A program made the translations under genes and the position numbers. Below, piece after piece: positions 15,034-23,067 of a DNA stretch of 36,028 nt. Below the pieces are notes generated by a model. That model made no database searches, had not been told where the DNA came from, and saw only the letters and a list, made by a program, of their open reading frames with translations. Origin of the DNA: DATAMF01 sp964472565 (GTDB taxonomy: Bacteria > Chloroflexota > Anaerolineae > Aggregatilineales > Aggregatilineaceae). The stretch is from contig CAYYNB010000049.1 of the NCBI GenBank assembly GCA_964472565.1, forward strand, positions 1 through 36,028. The letters run 5' to 3'. Numbering within the stretch: position 1 is the stretch's first letter; every line of letters starts with the position of its first letter.

Positions 15034-15939
15034 TTACGCCTTGATCCGCGACTGAATTTGCCCGTGTTCGTTCGACCACGCCACCGCCATGTGGGGTGTA
15101 TTATACGAAAAAGCCATTTCACCCTGAAAGTTGATCAGAATAATACCGCCATATCCCCGCGTCCGTTCGTACATATACTTGATCGCGTAATCAGCGGCTT
15201 CCTGAACCGTCCCTGTATGGGCAATCGCATCGGTGGCCGTTTTTGCCAGCACGATCCGCATAATACTTTCGCCGTGCCCGGTAGTAGATGCTGCCCCGGT
15301 CATGTTATCCGCATAGGCACCCGATCCCACCAGGGGTGAATCACCCACACGCCCCGGCATTTTGTAGCGCACGCCGCCCGTTGACGTTGCCGCCGCAACA
15401 TTCCCAGCATGGTCAATTGCCACCGCGCCCACCGTATCATGGGTTTCTGGCGTAAAATCATCCGACAGATGATAATCCGGTTGCAATTGCAGCCGCCGGA
15501 AATGTTCCACCTCACGCGGAATGGTGAGTTCCGCCTGGGCGCACAGCCGCATCCCCTTGAGTTCGGCAAACCGCCGCGCGCCTTCACCTACCAGCATGTT
15601 ATGATCGGTGTCATCCATAATCAGCCGCGCCAGTTTCACCGGATTCGTGATCCCGCGCACCGCCGCCACCGATCCCAATGCGAGTGATTTGCCTTCCATA
15701 ATCATCGCATCGAGTTCAATCTCCCCGGCCCGGTTGAGCACGCTGCCCACCCCGGCATCGAACGTCGGATCATCTTCCATAATACTGACCGCTTTTTCGA
15801 CAGCATCCAGCGCGGTTCCGCCCTTCCGCAGAATCTCCCAGGCAGCTTCGGCAGCGACATGCACCCCGCCGATATGTTCGGCGTGGGTTTCTTCCGCAAT
15901 TTTCCAGGCTCCACCATGAACCATGATTGCCGGTTTCAA
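15034..15939 (-). CDS. Isoaspartyl peptidase/L-asparaginase (plant-type, Ntn hydrolase)
   Basis: This 301-residue enzyme belongs to the family that cleaves itself to free an N-terminal threonine and then hydrolyses isoaspartyl dipeptides or asparagine. The self-cleavage site is THDTVGAVAIDHAGNVAAAT, with the nucleophile Thr of TVGAVA and the partner threonine in STGGV. The segment MPGRVGDSPLVGSGAYADN is a strong family match, as are the N-terminal VHGGAW and the glycine-rich TGHGESIMR. Translation probably starts at TTG 15939, with AGGAT at good spacing; ATG 15924 is the alternative. It sits between the histidine kinase and the lipoprotein in one operon. No signal peptide is seen, so it is likely cytosolic. 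Confidence 0.92.
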   Translation of the reverse strand: MKPAIMVHGGAWKIAEETHAEHIGGVHVAAEAAWEILRKGGTALDAVEKAVSIMEDDPTFDAGVGSVLNRAGEIELDAMIMEGKSLALGSVAAVRGITNPVKLARLIMDDTDHNMLVGEGARRFAELKGMRLCAQAELTIPREVEHFRRLQLQPDYHLSDDFTPETHDTVGAVAIDHAGNVAAATSTGGVRYKMPGRVGDSPLVGSGAYADNMTGAASTTGHGESIMRIVLAKTATDAIAHTGTVQEAADYAIKYMYERTRGYGGIILINFQGEMAFSYNTPHMAVAWSNEHGQIQSRIKA

Positions 15940-15960
15940 GTTTATTGATCCTTTCTAAAA

Positions 15961-17088
15961 TTATTTTATCAGGGGTAGTTTAACACAAAACAGGCTGCCC
16001 TTACCGGGTTCGCTTTCGACCAGTATCTGCCCTTGATGCTGATCCACAATCGACTTGACTGCCGTCAGTCCGAGTCCCGTTCCCTCAATTTTATGGTGTT
16101 CCATATTTCCCACTCGGTAAAAGGCTTCGAACAGATGCGGCATATCTTCTTCAGGAATCCCCAATCCTGTATCCCGTACCTTGATCAGGGCATATTCGCC
16201 ATTGGACACCCCCGAAACCTCGACTCGCCCGCCGGGGGGCGTATATTTGATCGCGTTGGATACCAGATTCGTAACAGCCCGCTCCATTTGATGCGCACAG
16301 ATCGGAACTGTAACTTCTTCGGCGGGAAGTGTAACCACCAGTTCAATCTGCTTCTTTTGCGCCAGAACCGAAAAGCCCTGGAGCGCGGTATCCAGAAAAT
16401 AGGCCAGCGACATGGGTTCCAATGTCAGCCGGATTCCAGCCTCTATCTGGGCCAGATCAAGCATATCTGTGACAAGCAGGCGTATTTTGCCTACACTGCG
16501 CCGGATGTTTTCAATCGCATCTTTAAAAAAGGGCGCTTGGCAGCTTTCATCCGTTTCTTCGTCTAACAATTCGATGTAACCAATAATCACGTTGAGCGGG
16601 TTTTTGAGATCATGCGTAGCCGTATAAATAAACTGCTGCTTCAATTTATCGATCAGTTCAAAATGCTGGCGATCCTGTTCCCGCTGCATTTCGAGCTGTC
16701 GGCGTTGGTTTACAACGGTTAATTGGTTTGCCACGCGCGCCAGCACTTCGCGTGGTTGGAACGGCTTGGTGACATAATCCACTCCGCCCATCGTAAAGGC
16801 TTTGACAATACCATCCGTATCGCTGAGTGCGCTGATAAACATGATCGGGATATTTTGGGTACTTTCGGTCGCTTTAAGCCTTTCGCATACCTCATATCCA
16901 TCCATATCGGGCATTAATATGTCCAGCATAATGAGATCGGGCGCGCATGTATCGGCCATTTGTAAAGCTGTTGTGCCATTTACTGCTTCATAAATCTCAT
17001 ACCCATACGCTTTTAATATGCCGCCCAGCAGTCGCAGGTTGGCAGGTGTATCATCAACAATCAATATTCGGCCCGATTCAATGTTCAT
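15961..17088 (-). CDS. Receiver-histidine kinase protein (no sensor domain)
   Basis: A 375-residue soluble signalling protein with a receiver at the N-terminus: D12/D13, phospho-acceptor D56 in LIMLDILMPDMDG and K108 in VTKPFQP. A coiled-coil (about 115-155) joins it to a HisKA domain with phospho-acceptor H159 in FIYTATHDLKNPLN, and then an HATPase_c domain with the N box AVTNLVSNAIKY and G boxes DTGLGIPEED and GTGLGL. No membrane, PAS or GAF sensor is present, so phosphorylation of its own receiver probably controls the kinase. GAAGGG lies before the ATG at 17088, which starts 6 bases after the hydrolase stop. It is the only complete kinase in the window and a possible, unproven partner of the receiver at 9418-9777. 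Confidence 0.92.
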   Translation of the reverse strand: MNIESGRILIVDDTPANLRLLGGILKAYGYEIYEAVNGTTALQMADTCAPDLIMLDILMPDMDGYEVCERLKATESTQNIPIMFISALSDTDGIVKAFTMGGVDYVTKPFQPREVLARVANQLTVVNQRRQLEMQREQDRQHFELIDKLKQQFIYTATHDLKNPLNVIIGYIELLDEETDESCQAPFFKDAIENIRRSVGKIRLLVTDMLDLAQIEAGIRLTLEPMSLAYFLDTALQGFSVLAQKKQIELVVTLPAEEVTVPICAHQMERAVTNLVSNAIKYTPPGGRVEVSGVSNGEYALIKVRDTGLGIPEEDMPHLFEAFYRVGNMEHHKIEGTGLGLTAVKSIVDQHQGQILVESEPGKGSLFCVKLPLIK

Positions 17089-17094
17089 CGTACT

Positions 17095-18012
17095 TTACTG
17101 CCCTTCGTTTAACAGCGCTTGGTCAAAAAACGCGATCACTCGTCTTTCAAATTCTTCGGGCGCATCCTGCATATAACTGCCATGATGCGCTCCCTCAACG
17201 ATCCATAGGTCGGTGTTAGGCCCTGCGGCGTCCAGTTGGCGGCGTCCATCCGTCAGACTCGGTTCTTCGCTGCCATAAATCAGCAGAACATGCCGGGGCG
17301 CAATTTTCCCAATCACATCCACAGGTGCCAGCGTGTCTATATCAATGCCTGTTAACAGGTGGTACGAGGTGCCAAGCGACCATTTGTAGAGTCGCGTCAG
17401 GATGTTGCCCCCCTTCATTCCTACCGCATTCTCGGCAAAATCGCCATAACCTCCTTCGGCTACTACCGCTTGAATTTCGGGATACTGCGCTGCCGCCATG
17501 ATCGAAGCCGCCCCCGCCGACGAAAAACCCAGAATCCCGACCCGTGCCGGGTCCACATCATCCCGCGCCAACAGGTAATCGAGCGCCACACGCACATCCT
17601 GCGCTTCCCGAAAACCTAAAGTGAAAGGTTTCAGATCGGCACAGCATCGCGATTCGAAACTAAGCACCGCATATCCGTGTCGCGCCAGGATATCCGCCTC
17701 ACCAAATCGCGATCCTCGGCTGTGGTTAAACGCGGGTGCAATAATAACGGTTGCCCCGTTCGTGCCGGGGATAAAAAACCCTTTGACCGGCTTACCTTCG
17801 ATTTCCAGCGTCACATCTTCCCAGGTATACCCATGATCGCCCGGTGTTGTCCCATTGTTGTCGCAGGGGCGGTACAGCAAAACGTACATTGAAAAAAATC
17901 CGGCAACAAGTGGAACACCCACTCCAACAAACAGCAGGGTAACGAGTGCGCAGCCATAGATTCGTCGGCGACGGTGAGAAGGGCGAACATTTGGCGAAGA
18001 TGTTTTTTTCAT
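17095..18012 (-). CDS. Membrane-anchored alpha/beta hydrolase
   Basis: A 305-residue protein with one N-terminal hydrophobic segment (about residues 20-42) after a basic start (MKKTSSPNVRPSHRRRR), so the enzyme domain probably faces outward on a membrane anchor. The nucleophile elbow is GFSSAG (G-x-S-x-G) near residue 165. The acid is likely in the LLIYGSEEPSL region, and the histidine is in EGAHHGSYMQ near 280. The layout resembles BAAT/Bem46-like and dienelactone-hydrolase-like enzymes that act on esters or peptides. Two cysteines (SRCC) occur before the elbow. It is the first gene of the five-gene operon, just after a terminator of the upstream gene. Substrate unknown. Confidence 0.83.
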   Translation of the reverse strand: MKKTSSPNVRPSHRRRRIYGCALVTLLFVGVGVPLVAGFFSMYVLLYRPCDNNGTTPGDHGYTWEDVTLEIEGKPVKGFFIPGTNGATVIIAPAFNHSRGSRFGEADILARHGYAVLSFESRCCADLKPFTLGFREAQDVRVALDYLLARDDVDPARVGILGFSSAGAASIMAAAQYPEIQAVVAEGGYGDFAENAVGMKGGNILTRLYKWSLGTSYHLLTGIDIDTLAPVDVIGKIAPRHVLLIYGSEEPSLTDGRRQLDAAGPNTDLWIVEGAHHGSYMQDAPEEFERRVIAFFDQALLNEGQ

Positions 18013-18013
18013 A

Positions 18014-18043
18014 GAATAAAAGCGCGCCCAGAAGGACGCGCTT
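18014..18043 (-). terminator. Intrinsic terminator after the GTPase gene
   Basis: On the minus strand a 10-bp stem (18034-18043 with 18020-18029, one G-U) with a four-base loop is followed by TTATTC. The outer arms are AAGCGCG and CGCGCTT. It lies between the GTPase stop (18060) and the hydrolase start (18012), separating two transcripts on one strand. Confidence 0.8.
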
Positions 18044-18059
18044 GGTATCTCATTCGGGC

Positions 18060-19385
18060 TTAGGCTTTGCGGCCAAACTTGGCTTCGAGGACCGATGCAA
18101 CGGTGGGCTGGCCGATCTCTTCCAACTCATATCGCACGCGCTGGAACGGCTTATCAATCTTGATCACGCGAGTCAGATCGATAGGCGTCGCAACGATCAC
18201 CAGATCAGCAGGCGTATTGCGGATCGTCTCTTCGAGGTCATGCTTCTGTTGTTCACCGTACCCCATCGCAGGCAGCAGCGTGCCGGTCTTGGGATACTTT
18301 TCATACGTGCGGATGATGCTGCCCACTGCATACGGGCGTGGATCAACCAGATTCGCCGCGCCAAACCGCCGCGCCGCGACCACACCCGCGCCGTAGGCCA
18401 TTTCGCCATGCGTCAGAGTTGGGCCGTCTTCCACCACCAACACCGACTTTCCGCGAATGCTATCGGGATCATCCACATAAATCGGGGATGCCGCGTCAAT
18501 CACGAGCGCATTCGGGTTCAATTCCACGATGCTTTCGCGTACCATCTGCACCGATTCGGGGGTGGCCGAGTCAATCTTATTGATGATAATGACATCCGCC
18601 ATGCGCAAATTCGCCTCTCCGGGATGATATTTCTTTTCATTCCCAGGCCGCAGCGGGTCCGCAATCACAAAATACAGGTCTGGCTTAAAGAAAGGCAGGT
18701 CATTGTTGCCGCCGTCCCACAACACAATGTCGGCTTCTTTTTCGACTTCGCGCAGAATCCGCTCGTAATCCACGCCCGCGAACACCACCGTTCCGCGATC
18801 AATATGCGGCTCGTATTCTTCGCTCTCTTCAATGGTGACATCGTGTTTGGCAAGATCATCATACGTTTCAAACCGCTGGACAGCCTGTTTTGCCAGGTCG
18901 CCGTAGGGCATCGGATGCCGCACAACCGCAACTTTGTAGCCCATACTCCGCAGCGCATCACTGATCGCGCGCGTCGTCTGGCTCTTGCCGCTGCCGGTCC
19001 GCACCGCGCCCACACCCACAACCGGTTTGGTGCTTTGCAGCATCGTGCGCTTCGGGCCGATCAGCTTATAATCCGCCCCAGTCGCTAACACCTGGCTCGC
19101 TTTGTGCATCACATAGTCGTGTGTGACATCCGAATATGCGAACACCACCTCATCCACTTTTAAATCGTGGATGAGCCGGTTGAGTTCGTGTTCATCATAA
19201 ATGGGAATGCCCTTGGGGTAGAGTTTCCCGGCCAGTTCGGGCGGATACGTGCGTCCCCCGATGTCTGGAATCTGCGTTGCCGTGAACGCTACAACTTCAT
19301 AAGCATCATTGTCACGAAATACTAAATTGAAGTTGTGGAAGTCGCGTCCAGCGGCGCCCATGATTAAGACACGAGTCTTTGCCAT
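18060..19385 (-). CDS. Predicted GTPase related to cyclic 2,3-diphosphoglycerate synthetase
   Basis: This 441-residue protein matches the COG2403-type family, named after the archaeal enzyme that closes 2,3-diphosphoglycerate into its cyclic form with ATP. An N-terminal Rossmann-like part (MAKTRVLIMGAAGRDFHNFN) is followed by a P-loop GAVRTGSGKSQTTR near residues 127-140, a Walker B-like IVLWDGGNNDLPF, and a nucleotide-base motif IINKIDSA (N-K-x-D). GAGGAGC precedes the ATG. Its terminator at 18014-18043 and a 60-base gap from tatC make it a separate gene or the tail of the Asp23-NusB-TatC transcript. Bacterial members are poorly characterised, so synthesis of the cyclic metabolite should not be assumed. 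Confidence 0.85.
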   Translation of the reverse strand: MAKTRVLIMGAAGRDFHNFNLVFRDNDAYEVVAFTATQIPDIGGRTYPPELAGKLYPKGIPIYDEHELNRLIHDLKVDEVVFAYSDVTHDYVMHKASQVLATGADYKLIGPKRTMLQSTKPVVGVGAVRTGSGKSQTTRAISDALRSMGYKVAVVRHPMPYGDLAKQAVQRFETYDDLAKHDVTIEESEEYEPHIDRGTVVFAGVDYERILREVEKEADIVLWDGGNNDLPFFKPDLYFVIADPLRPGNEKKYHPGEANLRMADVIIINKIDSATPESVQMVRESIVELNPNALVIDAASPIYVDDPDSIRGKSVLVVEDGPTLTHGEMAYGAGVVAARRFGAANLVDPRPYAVGSIIRTYEKYPKTGTLLPAMGYGEQQKHDLEETIRNTPADLVIVATPIDLTRVIKIDKPFQRVRYELEEIGQPTVASVLEAKFGRKA

Positions 19386-19445
19386 GAAAAAAAGCTCCTC
19401 TGCTTTGGTACAACCCCGGCGACGGACGATAACCCAAATGTAACG

Positions 19446-20216
19446 TCACTTACGTCGCGTGCGGGGGTATGCAATCACCGCCACCCCGACGCTGAGGAGG
19501 TACAGAATCATCAGGGGGGCGATGACCAGCAGCATATTAAAGGGATCAACGGTGGGCGTGATCAAGGCTGCAATCACGGCGATAATCACCACCGCCAACC
19601 GCCAATTTTGGATCAAGGGGCGGGGGCCGACAAGTCCCAATCGAGCCAGCACAAAGATCACGACTGGCATTTCAAAGGCCACCCCGATCCAGAAGAGTAG
19701 CGAGGTCAAAAACGCAATATATCGTTCAGCGGTCCACTCTGGTTTGAAAACACCGCTCTCAAAATTTTGCAGAAAATCCAGCGCCGCCGGGACCATAATA
19801 AACCATGCAAACGAGACACCCACCAAAAACAGCAGCGTGGTTGCCGGAAGCGACAGGTAAACCCATCGTTTTTCTTTGCGAGTTAATCCCGGTGCGATGA
19901 ACAAAAACAATTGGAGCGTGACGAATGGCATTGCCATAATCGCGCCCGCCAACAGTGCCACCCGAAAATAGATCACGACGCTTTCTGTCGGCCCTAACAC
20001 CTGGAGTTCCGTGCCATACGGACGAATCAGGTAGCGCAGAATCTGGTCGGTAAAAAAAGCTGAAAACACAACGCCCGCCACGAGTGCCAGAATTGCTCGA
20101 AAGAGCCGCTTACGCAGTTCGATCAAATGCTCCATCAACGTGAGTGTCGTTTCATCGGCATCCCCGCTGATTGCGGTCCAGGCGCTATAGGAATGGCTGG
20201 GGCGGGTTTCTGGCAT
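19446..20216 (-). CDS. tatC: Sec-independent protein translocase TatC
   Basis: TatC is the membrane receptor for twin-arginine signal peptides and nucleates the Tat pore with TatA. This 256-residue protein starts its conserved core at TLMEHLIELRKRLFRAI (family consensus M-x-x-H-L-x-E-L-R-x-R), with the glutamate that contacts the signal peptide. It then shows six hydrophobic segments, including LFLFIAPGLTRKEKRWVY and the F-E-x-P-V-V-I-F loop (FEMPVVIFVLARLGLV). A polar leader of ~27 residues precedes the core; the internal Met is an alternative start, but AGATTAGGT before 20216 and the 2-base gap after nusB support the long form. No tatA/B is adjacent. Confidence 0.96.
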   Translation of the reverse strand: MPETRPSHSYSAWTAISGDADETTLTLMEHLIELRKRLFRAILALVAGVVFSAFFTDQILRYLIRPYGTELQVLGPTESVVIYFRVALLAGAIMAMPFVTLQLFLFIAPGLTRKEKRWVYLSLPATTLLFLVGVSFAWFIMVPAALDFLQNFESGVFKPEWTAERYIAFLTSLLFWIGVAFEMPVVIFVLARLGLVGPRPLIQNWRLAVVIIAVIAALITPTVDPFNMLLVIAPLMILYLLSVGVAVIAYPRTRRK

Positions 20217-20218
20217 AC

Positions 20219-20665
20219 CTAATCTTTGCTTTTGGATGCAACAAACTGAGTCCGCAAATCAATCTCGCGCGAGGCAAGCGTTCCCAACACCCCATTAATA
20301 AATCGCGGGGTGCTCTCCGTACCAAATGTTTTTCCCAGCTCAATCGCTTCGTTAATGGCGACTTTCAGCGGCACGCTTTCCTCCAACGCCAGTTCATAAA
20401 TGGCGATCCGGAGGATATTACGGTCAATAACGGCGATTTGTTCAAGCGGCCATTCGGGGGCGTAGCGGTGGATCAGGACATCCAGCGTAACCTTATGTTC
20501 CCAGATGCCCTGTACTAACCGGCTGGTCAGTTGGCGCGTTTCTTCCAAATAGCTGCCAGATTCCAACCGTTCGTTGAGTACAATTCCAACGGGATGGTTG
20601 GTGCTGTCAATTTCGTAGAGCACTTGTAAAGCCAGGCTCCGTGCCTGGTGCCGGTAATCTATCAA
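20219..20665 (-). CDS. nusB: Transcription antitermination factor NusB
   Basis: NusB binds boxA RNA with NusE (S10) and allows rRNA operons to be transcribed to the end. The 148-residue length and all-alpha composition fit. Matching segments are RHQARSLALQVLYEID at the N-terminus, the central IDRNILRIAIYEL, and VPLKVAINEAIELGKTFGTESTPRFINGVLG, the most conserved part of the family. Translation begins at TTG 20665 with TAGGT about 7 bases before it; there is no in-frame ATG nearby. It lies 10 bases after the Asp23 stop and 2 bases before tatC. Confidence 0.96.
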   Translation of the reverse strand: MIDYRHQARSLALQVLYEIDSTNHPVGIVLNERLESGSYLEETRQLTSRLVQGIWEHKVTLDVLIHRYAPEWPLEQIAVIDRNILRIAIYELALEESVPLKVAINEAIELGKTFGTESTPRFINGVLGTLASREIDLRTQFVASKSKD

Positions 20666-20675
20666 GGCAAACCTA

Positions 20676-21035
20676 CTATGCTGGTGTCAAATCAGTAAAT
20701 GCCACATCTTCGACATGCACATTGACTGATTCCACTTTCATCCCTAACAATTCTCGAATGGATCGCGCGACTGCTTTTTGCACTTCCACACACATTTCGC
20801 GCAAATTGGCGGTGGCGTCGGCCACAACGTACAGATGGGCCGTCACAATATCGTCGCTGATGTCGATCTGCACCCCTTCTGCCGACGGTATGCGCCGCCG
20901 CAGCCGGTTCACGCCGCCCGATGTGCTGCCCATGCGCACGACGCCCTTAACGCCCAGGGTTGCCATCCGCGCGATCATAATAAGCACACCAGGTGCGATG
21001 GTGACTGTATCGTTTGGGTGCCGGGGTGTTACCAT
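20676..21035 (-). CDS. Asp23/Gls24 family alkaline-shock protein
   Basis: A 119-residue member of the Asp23/Gls24 (DUF322, YqhY-like) family. Recognisable parts are NDTVTIAPGVLIMIARMATLGVKGVVRM at the start, the central GVQIDISDDIVTAHLYVVADATANLREM and the end VARSIRELLGMKVESVNVHVEDVAF. The frame runs further upstream, but the ATG at 21035 follows GAAAGGGG closely and gives the usual family length. In Bacillus the paralogue yqhY also sits next to nusB, so the pairing is conserved; the biochemical role is unsettled and linked to envelope or lipid homeostasis. It has its own -10 element at 21070-21075. Confidence 0.9.
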   Translation of the reverse strand: MVTPRHPNDTVTIAPGVLIMIARMATLGVKGVVRMGSTSGGVNRLRRRIPSAEGVQIDISDDIVTAHLYVVADATANLREMCVEVQKAVARSIRELLGMKVESVNVHVEDVAFTDLTPA

Positions 21036-21069
21036 TGCTGCCCCTTTCCAATGCCATGCACTACGTGCA

Positions 21070-21075
21070 ATTATA
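21070..21075 (-). promoter_or_regulatory. -10 element for the Asp23-nusB-tatC transcript
   Basis: A perfect TATAAT reads on the minus strand 35 bases before the Asp23 ATG at 21035. No good -35 hexamer is seen 16-18 bases further upstream. Confidence 0.5.
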
Positions 21076-21194
21076 ACACAGAGAATCGGGACGGGGAACG
21101 CAGCAAATTTTCCCCAAAAAACAAGCGCTCTACATATCCCGCATCTTTTTCGGCAGATCGCGCAACTGGCTTTCTCTCTTCCCCAAAAGTTCAT

Positions 21195-21218
21195 CGGGGC
21201 GATTCGTGTATCGCCCCG
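21195..21218 (-). terminator. Stem-loop after fabG
   Basis: CGGGGCGAT (21195-21203) and ATCGCCCCG (21210-21218) form a perfect 9-bp stem with a six-base loop, 8 bases after the fabG stop. The T-run that follows on the minus strand is short and delayed, so termination may be inefficient. Confidence 0.55.
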
Positions 21219-21225
21219 TTTCCTT

Positions 21226-21972
21226 CTACATCATCGCCAGCCCGCCGTCCACCGACAGCACATGCCCGGTGATATAACCGGACTGTTCCGCAACCAAAAA
21301 CGACACTGCATTGGCAATATCCTCCACCGTTCCCCAGCGCCCCAGCGGAATACTATTCACCAGTCCATCCAAAATATCCTGGGGCAAATTCTCGGTTAAT
21401 TTGGTTTTCACAAACCCCGGCGCAACCGCGTTGACGGTGATCCCGCGTGAGGCTACTTCGCGCGCCAAGGCTTTGGTCATCCCGATCAATCCGGCTTTGC
21501 TGGCGCTGTAATTCGTCTGTCCAGCTTGGCCTGCCAGCCCGCTGACGCTCGACATGTTGATGATACGTCCATACCGCTTTTTCATCATCGGGCGCACCAC
21601 CGCCTTAGAACATAACCAGGCGCTTTTCAGGTTCACCCGCATGATCAAATCCCAGTCCGCTTCGTCCATCCGAATGATCAGGTTGTCGCGCGTAGTCCCG
21701 GCGTTGTTAATCAAAATATCAATCTGCCCGAAAGTATCAATCACCTGTTTGATCATCGCATCCACTTGGGCCGGATCGCTGACATCCGCCGTGATGGCTA
21801 ACCCATCACCGCCGATGCCGCGCACTTCTTCTAGCGTATCATCCGCACAGCATCCGGTGACGTCGTTCGTCACAATCTTCGCGCCCTGTTTTGCCAGTTC
21901 CAGCGCGACAGCTTTTCCAATCCCTTGCCCACTGCCCGTAATCAGGGCAATCCGCCCACTCAAATCAAACAT
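21226..21972 (-). CDS. fabG: 3-oxoacyl-[ACP]/acetoacetyl-CoA reductase, FabG-type SDR
   Basis: A 248-residue short-chain dehydrogenase that would reduce 3-ketoacyl-ACP or -CoA with NADPH. The cofactor motif is TGSGQGIG near residue 12, followed by NNAG near 88, the catalytic serine in INMSSVSG, and Y-x3-K in NYSASKAGLIG. The C-terminal GYITGHVLSVDGGLAM is standard for FabG. The frame extends 11 codons upstream, but AAGGAGAGAG just before ATG 21972 fixes the start. It follows a MaoC-type hydratase, so together they could reduce and dehydrate acyl thioesters. Fatty-acid synthesis and PHA-type metabolism both fit; no phaC or acpP is in the window. The symbol reflects the family. Confidence 0.88.
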   Translation of the reverse strand: MFDLSGRIALITGSGQGIGKAVALELAKQGAKIVTNDVTGCCADDTLEEVRGIGGDGLAITADVSDPAQVDAMIKQVIDTFGQIDILINNAGTTRDNLIIRMDEADWDLIMRVNLKSAWLCSKAVVRPMMKKRYGRIINMSSVSGLAGQAGQTNYSASKAGLIGMTKALAREVASRGITVNAVAPGFVKTKLTENLPQDILDGLVNSIPLGRWGTVEDIANAVSFLVAEQSGYITGHVLSVDGGLAMM

Positions 21973-22033
21973 AATATCTCTCTCCTTGTTTAAGCGTCTC
22001 AGCAAAAAAACACCGGGAAGTCTTGTTCGATGC

Positions 22034-22432
22034 TCAGGACGCCGGGGCCAGAACCACCGCTTCGCCTTCCAGCACCACTTTTCCGTCCTGATTGGTGCAG
22101 ACAGTGGTCAGTGTGGCAATTCCCCGATCCGCGCGAAATTTTGTCACTGTTACTGTTGCGGTGATCGTTTCTCCGATAAACACCGGTGCTTTGAATTGTA
22201 ACGTCTGGCTCATATAAATCGTGCCTACGCCCGGCAGATCGTTCGCCAGTGTGGCCGAAATCAACCCGGCGGTCAGCATCCCATGTACGATCCGTTGGCC
22301 GAATCGGGTGCTGGCGGCATAGTTCTCATCCAGATGCACCGGGTTTTCATCCCCGCTGACCACAGCGAACCCGCGTACATCCTCATCCGTAAAAGTTTTC
22401 GTGCGGCTGGCTGTCGCGCCAATCTCGATCAT
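22034..22432 (-). CDS. MaoC-like (R)-specific enoyl hydratase
   Basis: A 132-residue hot-dog-fold protein. The hydratase motif is visible as FAVVSGDENPVHLDENYA, with the catalytic D and H of the D-x-N-P-x-H signature, and RIVHGMLTAGLIS follows as expected. It would interconvert enoyl- and (R)-3-hydroxyacyl-CoA or -ACP. The ATG at 22432 overlaps the last base of the methyltransferase stop (TGATG), so it is translationally coupled; GGGGCG lies in the upstream coding end. The adjacent FabG could use its product. PhaJ-type supply of monomers and fatty-acid synthesis are both open. Confidence 0.9.
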   Translation of the reverse strand: MIEIGATASRTKTFTDEDVRGFAVVSGDENPVHLDENYAASTRFGQRIVHGMLTAGLISATLANDLPGVGTIYMSQTLQFKAPVFIGETITATVTVTKFRADRGIATLTTVCTNQDGKVVLEGEAVVLAPAS

Positions 22433-23067
22433 CACTGCGCCCCTTTCCGCGCCAAAATATACGCCCGTCGGCCCTGGTATTCCACCTCAGGATACGGATC
22501 GCGCTCAATCGCCTCGTCGATTATAAATCCAGCCTCTTTCAGATAACGTTCCATTTCCTGGGTCTGGAAGAAGAAATAATCGAGCGAAACGGCTGTTTCT
22601 CCCCATTGATCGAGGTGCAGAACCTGATCTCCCAGGTGAATCGTCAGCAGCACCCAGCCGCCCGGTTTCAGCACGCGCCGCCATTCCCGCAGTACAGCCG
22701 CCACTTCTTCGCGCGGAATATGGATAATCGAATAAAACGCGCTGATTCCCGCCCACGCATTATCTTGTTCCTCGATGGCACGCATATCGCCCACTCGAAA
22801 GACGATGTCTGGATTCAGTTTCCGCGCCTGTTCGATCATCCCCGGCGCAATATCTATCCCCAGAATGTCGTTCACGCCGCAGTCCCGCAGATACTGGGCG
22901 ATCTGTCCCGGTCCGCATCCCATATCACACACCGGACCTTTTCCGGTCACCCGCGCCGCGAAGCGACTCAGAAGTTCCCGGTCCAGCGGCTTATGGTCCA
23001 GTTCGTCCATAAATTTCCGTGCATACTCGTCCGCCATATCGCTGTAACTGCTCGGCAAATCAGTCAT
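22432..23067 (-). CDS. Class I SAM-dependent methyltransferase
   Basis: A 211-residue methyltransferase of the Methyltransf_11/25 type. Motif I is VCDMGCGPGQIAQYL (D/E-x-G-x-G-x-G near residue 48), an acidic residue for the ribose follows in ILGIDIAPGM, and motif IV/post-I are IEEQDNAWAGISAFYSIIHI and VLKPGGWVLLTIH. GAGGG precedes the ATG at 23067, which overlaps the end of tex by 8 bases. The acceptor cannot be inferred. Its coupling to tex on one side and MaoC on the other does not point to one pathway. Confidence 0.88.
   Translation of the reverse strand: MTDLPSSYSDMADEYARKFMDELDHKPLDRELLSRFAARVTGKGPVCDMGCGPGQIAQYLRDCGVNDILGIDIAPGMIEQARKLNPDIVFRVGDMRAIEEQDNAWAGISAFYSIIHIPREEVAAVLREWRRVLKPGGWVLLTIHLGDQVLHLDQWGETAVSLDYFFFQTQEMERYLKEAGFIIDEAIERDPYPEVEYQGRRAYILARKGAQ

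Noticed and set aside
14586..15044. Plus-strand open frame of 152 codons rich in Gly, Val and Ser
   Set aside because: It is the complement of the Thr/Pro-rich lipoprotein linker; low complexity explains the open frame.
18042..19088. Long plus-strand open frame (348 codons) opposite the GTPase gene
   Set aside because: It runs antisense to a clear family member, is rich in His, Arg and Asn as expected of a complementary-strand shadow, and shows no motif or ribosome-binding site.
21226..22432. PHA synthesis operon (FabG with MaoC as PhaB/PhaJ)
   Set aside because: No phaC, phasin or acetyltransferase gene is in the window; the two enzymes fit fatty-acid metabolism equally well.
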